Source: Lachnospiraceae bacterium 3-1
GTDB lineage: Bacteria; Bacillota; Clostridia; Lachnospirales; Lachnospiraceae
Length of the DNA stretch: 64,000 nucleotides
Assembly (NCBI GenBank): GCA_000403255.2
Contig: KE159593.1
Coordinates: 294,469 to 358,468, forward strand
Direction: 5' to 3'
Of the stretch, positions 60,557 through 64,000 are shown piece by piece. The notes below the pieces were generated by a model. That model was not told the origin of the DNA. It saw only the letters and a list, made by a program, of their open reading frames with translations, and searched no databases. Position numbers and translations under genes: made by a program. The number at the start of each line of letters is the position of its first letter. The first letter of the stretch is position 1.

Positions 60557-61462
60557 ATGTTAGATGTGTGTTTACTGGGAACAGCAGGGATGATGCCGTT
60601 GCCTTATCGTTGGCTTACATCATTGATGACGCGGTATAATGGGAGCAGTCTTTTGATAGATTGTGGCGAAGGCACTCAGATTGCTATGAAGGAGAAGGGC
60701 TGGAGCGCCAAACCCATTGATACCATATGTTTTACCCATTACCATGCAGATCACATCAGTGGTTTGCCTGGTCTTTTGCTTACTATGGGAAATGCTGAGC
60801 GAACGGAGCCTTTGACTATGGTAGGACCGAAGGGATTGGAACGGGTAGTGAATGCTCTTAGAACCATTGCGCCAGAACTGCCATTTGAGGTTCGTTATGT
60901 GGAGTTGACACAGCCGATAGAGCATTTGATTCAGCAGGGATATCATATTACTGCATTTCGGGTAAACCATAATATTACCTGCTATGGATATACCATTGAG
61001 ATTCCAAGAGCTGGGCAGTTCCAGGTGGAGAAGGCAAAGGATTTGGGAATTCCAGTGAATTGTTGGAATAAGCTTCAAAAAGGAGAGAGTCTTGTATTGG
61101 AAGGGAAAACCTATACTCCAGATATGGTGCTTGGAGCTCCTAGAAAAGGAATTAAATTAACTTATTGCACCGATACCAGACCGGTAACTGCTATTACGGA
61201 AAATGCCAAAAATGCCGATTTATTAATTATAGAGGGAATGTATGCTGAGAAAGAAAAAGCAGCAAAAGCCAAACAATATAAACATATGACATTTTATGAA
61301 GCCGCAGAAATTGCTAGGGATGCAGAGGTGTCAGATATGTGGCTGACGCATTTTAGTCCATCTTTGGTGCGCGCCGAGGAATATATGAATGAGGTGCGCA
61401 GCATTTTTTCTGCTGCTAAGCTGGGAAAAGATGGAAAAACAATAGAGCTGGACTTTCAGTAA
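60557..61462 (+). CDS. rnz: Ribonuclease Z
   Basis: This 301-residue metallo-beta-lactamase-fold protein has the zinc motif FTHYHADHISGLPGLLL and LIDCGEGTQIAMKEKG, with later ligands in YCTDTRP and LTHFSP. It removes the 3' trailer from tRNA precursors that lack an encoded CCA, consistent with the tRNA genes here. Full length. Close to the downstream membrane protein gene. Confidence 0.93.
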   Translation: MLDVCLLGTAGMMPLPYRWLTSLMTRYNGSSLLIDCGEGTQIAMKEKGWSAKPIDTICFTHYHADHISGLPGLLLTMGNAERTEPLTMVGPKGLERVVNALRTIAPELPFEVRYVELTQPIEHLIQQGYHITAFRVNHNITCYGYTIEIPRAGQFQVEKAKDLGIPVNCWNKLQKGESLVLEGKTYTPDMVLGAPRKGIKLTYCTDTRPVTAITENAKNADLLIIEGMYAEKEKAAKAKQYKHMTFYEAAEIARDAEVSDMWLTHFSPSLVRAEEYMNEVRSIFSAAKLGKDGKTIELDFQ

Positions 61463-61480
61463 GGCTGAGGAGGGATTTTT

Positions 61481-62038
61481 ATGAAAAATGGGATAAAAAC
61501 AGTCATAGTAGTTGTTTTTTGTGCAGCTTTGTGTTTGGGATATTATTATTACCTTTCACATAGGGACAGTGGAAAAGAAAAAGAAATGACAGAAGTGGAG
61601 TTGATAGTTTCCAAGGATTTGGAAAAATCTTATCCAAAGACAGCAAGAGAAGTTGTAAAATTTTATAACCGTATTTTAAAATGTTATTATAGTCAAGAAT
61701 ACACGCAAGAACAGTTGGAAAAAATGACGGAACAAGCAAGGATGCTGATGGATGAAGAATTGAAGGAGAATAATCCCCAGGATCTTTATTTAGAGGCAGT
61801 AAAAACAGATGTTGCAAGTTATGAGGAAGATAAAAAGACAATTTCAAGCATCAACATGGAAAGCAGTAAAGAAGTAGAATATAAGACTAAGAATGGCAGG
61901 GATTGTGCATATGTAGATGTGTCTTATTTTATGAAAAGCAATAAAAGCGAACAGAAATCAGGCCGTGTCAGCCAGACTTATGTTTTGCGCAAAGATGAAG
62001 ACAGTAACTGGAAAATACTGGGATTCTATCAGGAGTAA
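61481..62038 (+). CDS. Membrane-anchored hypothetical protein, DUF6715-like
   Basis: This 185-residue protein starts at 61481 after GGAGGG. It has one N-terminal membrane segment ([20 protein letters not shown]) and an extracytoplasmic domain ([40 protein letters not shown]) of the kind labelled DUF6715 in Lachnospiraceae. Function unknown. Its stop overlaps the first possible start of tsaD. Confidence 0.7.
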   Translation: MKNGIKTVIVVVFCAALCLGYYYYLSHRDSGKEKEMTEVELIVSKDLEKSYPKTAREVVKFYNRILKCYYSQEYTQEQLEKMTEQARMLMDEELKENNPQDLYLEAVKTDVASYEEDKKTISSINMESSKEVEYKTKNGRDCAYVDVSYFMKSNKSEQKSGRVSQTYVLRKDEDSNWKILGFYQE

Positions 62039-62043
62039 TGGAA

Positions 62044-63078
62044 ATGGAAACAAATGGGCAAAGAGATGTGTATATTCTGGCAATTGAAAGCTCTTGTGAC
62101 GAAACAGCGGCAGCAGTGGTGAAGAATGGAAGGGAAGTATTATCCAATATTATCTCTTCTCAAATTGATTTGCATACGTTGTATGGTGGAGTGGTGCCAG
62201 AAATTGCATCCAGAAAACATATAGAAAGAATAAATCAGGTGATTGAGGAAGCCTTATCAGAGGCAGATATGGCTTTGAATGATGTGGATGCCGTGGCGGT
62301 TACCTATGGTCCGGGCTTAGTGGGTGCGCTGCTAGTAGGAGTAGCCGAAGCAAAAGCTATTGCCTATGCCGCAAAGAAACCCTTGATTGGAGTACACCAT
62401 ATAGAAGGGCATATTAGCGCTAACTATATAGAAAACAAAGATTTGGAGCCGCCTTTTTTATGCTTGGTGGTATCGGGCGGACATACACATTTGGTAAAGG
62501 TTTCAGATTACGGCTATTATGAAATTTTGGGGCGTACCAGGGATGATGCGGCAGGGGAAGCCTTTGATAAAGTAGCTCGTGCCATTGGCCTTGGGTACCC
62601 AGGAGGTCCTAAAATTGAAAAAACTGCAAAAGAAGGAAATCCCAATGCCATCGAATTTCCCAGGGCAAAGGTGGCAGATAATCCATATGATTTTAGCTTC
62701 AGTGGAGTAAAGTCAGCGGTACTCAATTATATTAATGGATGCCATATGAAAAATATTCCAATTGTAGAGGCAGATATTGCAGCAGCTTTTCAGAAAGCAG
62801 TGACGGATGTTTTAGTGGAACATGCCATGACAGCAGCAAAAGAATTTCGGATAGATAAATTTGCCATTGCTGGCGGAGTGGCATCCAATCAAACATTGCG
62901 CAGTAGCATGGCGGAGGCATGCGAAAAAAGGGGGATAAAGTTTTATTATCCATCCCCTATTTTTTGTACGGATAATGCAGCCATGATAGGCACGGCGGCT
63001 TATTATGAATATTTGGCAGGAAAAACAGATGGGTGGGATTTGAATGCGGTGCCCAACCTAAAATTGGGAGAGCGATAA
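62044..63078 (+). CDS. tsaD: tRNA N6-adenosine threonylcarbamoyltransferase
   Basis: This 344-residue protein. The start at 62044 is favoured because AGGAG ends 8 bases upstream; the ATG at 62038 is only 2 bases from it. [20 protein letters not shown], the iron-binding [23 protein letters not shown] and the [17 protein letters not shown] block are diagnostic. It transfers the threonylcarbamoyl group to tRNA with TsaB and TsaE. Its stop overlaps the ispD start. Confidence 0.96.
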   Translation: METNGQRDVYILAIESSCDETAAAVVKNGREVLSNIISSQIDLHTLYGGVVPEIASRKHIERINQVIEEALSEADMALNDVDAVAVTYGPGLVGALLVGVAEAKAIAYAAKKPLIGVHHIEGHISANYIENKDLEPPFLCLVVSGGHTHLVKVSDYGYYEILGRTRDDAAGEAFDKVARAIGLGYPGGPKIEKTAKEGNPNAIEFPRAKVADNPYDFSFSGVKSAVLNYINGCHMKNIPIVEADIAAAFQKAVTDVLVEHAMTAAKEFRIDKFAIAGGVASNQTLRSSMAEACEKRGIKFYYPSPIFCTDNAAMIGTAAYYEYLAGKTDGWDLNAVPNLKLGER

Positions 63079-63800
63079 TGAAAAACAAAAAATATGCGGC
63101 AGTTGTTCTTTCAGCAGGAAAAGGAACACGAATGAATAGCGCCACACCCAAACAATATTTGTTGTTAGAAGGAAAACCAGTACTTTATTATTCCTTACAG
63201 GCTTTTGAAAATAGTATGGTAGATGAGATAATTTTGGTAGCTGGGGAAGATGACATAGAATATTGCCGGAAAGAGATAGTAGAAAAATATGGATTTACGA
63301 AAATAAAAGCAATTATTGCTGGAGGAAAAGAGCGATATCATTCTGTATTTTGTGGCCTCATGGAACTGCAAAAAGAAAAAAAGCAGCCTGATTATGTGAT
63401 GATACATGATGGAGCAAGACCTTTTTTGACGGATGCCATTATCCAAAGATGTGCTAAAGGAGTGGAAGAATTTCAGGCATGTATTGTTGGGATGCCCATA
63501 AAGGACACGATTAAAATTGTAGATGAGTGTTTATTTGCCAAGGAAACGCCGAAACGGAAATATGTTTGGCAGATACAGACACCACAAGTATTTGAGTTTT
63601 CTTTGATTTATAGGGCTTATGAGGAACTACTTCGTCGGGAAAAGGTTGGAGAAACTTTTTTAGTCACGGATGACGCTATGGTATTAGAAGTAATTTGCAA
63701 CAAAGAAGTAAAATTAGTAGAAGGTACTTATGAAAATATAAAGATAACAACACCAGAAGATTTGAAGCTGGCAAAGGTTTTTTTGCCGGAGAGCTTGTAG
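63078..63800 (+). CDS. ispD: 2-C-methyl-D-erythritol 4-phosphate cytidylyltransferase
   Basis: This 240-residue protein starts at 63078 (TAATG overlap with tsaD). The nucleotide motif VLSAGKGTRMNSATPKQYLL and MIHDGARPFLTDAII, then IQTPQVFEFSLI are diagnostic. It makes CDP-methylerythritol in the non-mevalonate isoprenoid pathway. Confidence 0.95.
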   Translation: MKNKKYAAVVLSAGKGTRMNSATPKQYLLLEGKPVLYYSLQAFENSMVDEIILVAGEDDIEYCRKEIVEKYGFTKIKAIIAGGKERYHSVFCGLMELQKEKKQPDYVMIHDGARPFLTDAIIQRCAKGVEEFQACIVGMPIKDTIKIVDECLFAKETPKRKYVWQIQTPQVFEFSLIYRAYEELLRREKVGETFLVTDDAMVLEVICNKEVKLVEGTYENIKITTPEDLKLAKVFLPESL

Positions 63801-63882
63801 AAGAAATCTGGCAAAAAAATATCTCAATTTCAGATATGAAAGAACTGATTGTTACAAAAAATAAAAAAAGTAAAAAAGCCTA

Positions 63883-63911
63883 TTGACATTTTGAAAATAT
63901 TTTGCTAGAAT
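63883..63911 (+). promoter_or_regulatory. Promoter of tRNA-Ser
   Basis: TTGACA (63883-63888), a 17-base spacer and TAGAAT (63906-63911), 37 bases before the tRNA. Confidence 0.82.
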
Positions 63912-63948
63912 CATACATGCACTGTTGAGAACAGACAATTGGCAATTC

Positions 63949-64000
63949 GGAGAGGTGTCCGAGTGGTTTAAGGAGCTGGTCTTGAAAACCAGTGATTCCG
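63949..64000 (+). tRNA. tRNA-Ser (anticodon TGA), cut by the window end
   Basis: The 5' part GGAGAGGTGTCCGAGTGGTT and the anticodon arm CTGGTCTTGAAAACCAG with loop CTTGAAA are present, giving anticodon TGA. The variable arm and 3' half lie beyond the window. Confidence 0.9.

Overview
The window looks like chromosome of a butyrate-producing Lachnospiraceae-type Firmicute carrying a large genomic island. The core (about 36.8-64 kb) has moderate-to-low G+C, AGGAGG-type ribosome binding sites and sigma-A promoters. Its gene content is typical of anaerobic Clostridia: butyryl-CoA:acetate CoA-transferase, a glutamate dehydrogenase, ECF transporters ThiT and RibU, an FMN riboswitch with ribDEBAH, and tsaE-tsaB-rimI ... 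tsaD-ispD. I cannot name the genus.

Positions 1-35,992 are accessory DNA. The right edge is a 42-nt 3' piece of tRNA-Pro(CGG) at 35,951-35,992, a typical tRNA attachment-site scar; the left edge lies outside the window. The island has several layers. (a) 1-14 kb is a surface-protein region: a protein resembling Saccharibacteria (TM7) surface proteins, a RelE/ParE toxin-antitoxin pair, a short tyrosine recombinase, three differently anchored proteins sharing one extracellular domain, two paralogous secreted proteins, and a 207-bp gene fragment whose sister copy lies 19.5 kb away. (b) 14-27.6 kb is a mobilisation and DNA-processing module: MT-A70 and C5 methyltransferases, a VirD4/TraG-like ATPase with a replication-relaxation protein, an amidoligase plus gamma-glutamylcyclotransferase pair, DUF5049 and DUF4314 proteins, and two overlapping large serine recombinases. 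(c) 27.6-32 kb holds a Fic/antitoxin pair, the second 207-bp fragment, a remnant of the recombinase 3' end, and a Gabija-like OLD nuclease plus UvrD-like helicase pair. (d) 32.3-35.8 kb holds an orphan phage tape-measure gene whose Shine-Dalgarno lies inside a strong hairpin.

The most unusual content is in (a). A domain I associate with Saccharibacteria surface proteins is joined to Firmicute-style export and anchoring signals three times: as a lipoprotein, as a protein with N- and C-terminal membrane segments, and as a long protein with a cytoplasmic N-terminus. The two 207-bp fragments (9,107-9,313 and 28,612-28,818) have perfectly identical ends of 24 and 44 bp around a 139-bp core in which about a third of positions differ. 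Together they suggest a modular, possibly cross-phylum, surface-display locus. That interpretation is inference; an assembly chimera must be excluded, especially for positions 1-1,800.

In the core, ribU and ribDEBAH sit behind an FMN riboswitch and promoter. tsaE, tsaB, rimI, rnz, tsaD and ispD form a housekeeping run with start/stop overlaps. Three tRNA genes (Tyr, Leu and a Ser cut by the window end) are present. Decayed elements include an IS1182-type transposase remnant, a 522-bp element with 21-bp inverted repeats next to a frameshifted PTS IIB gene, and a duplicated tRNA-Tyr 3' end.
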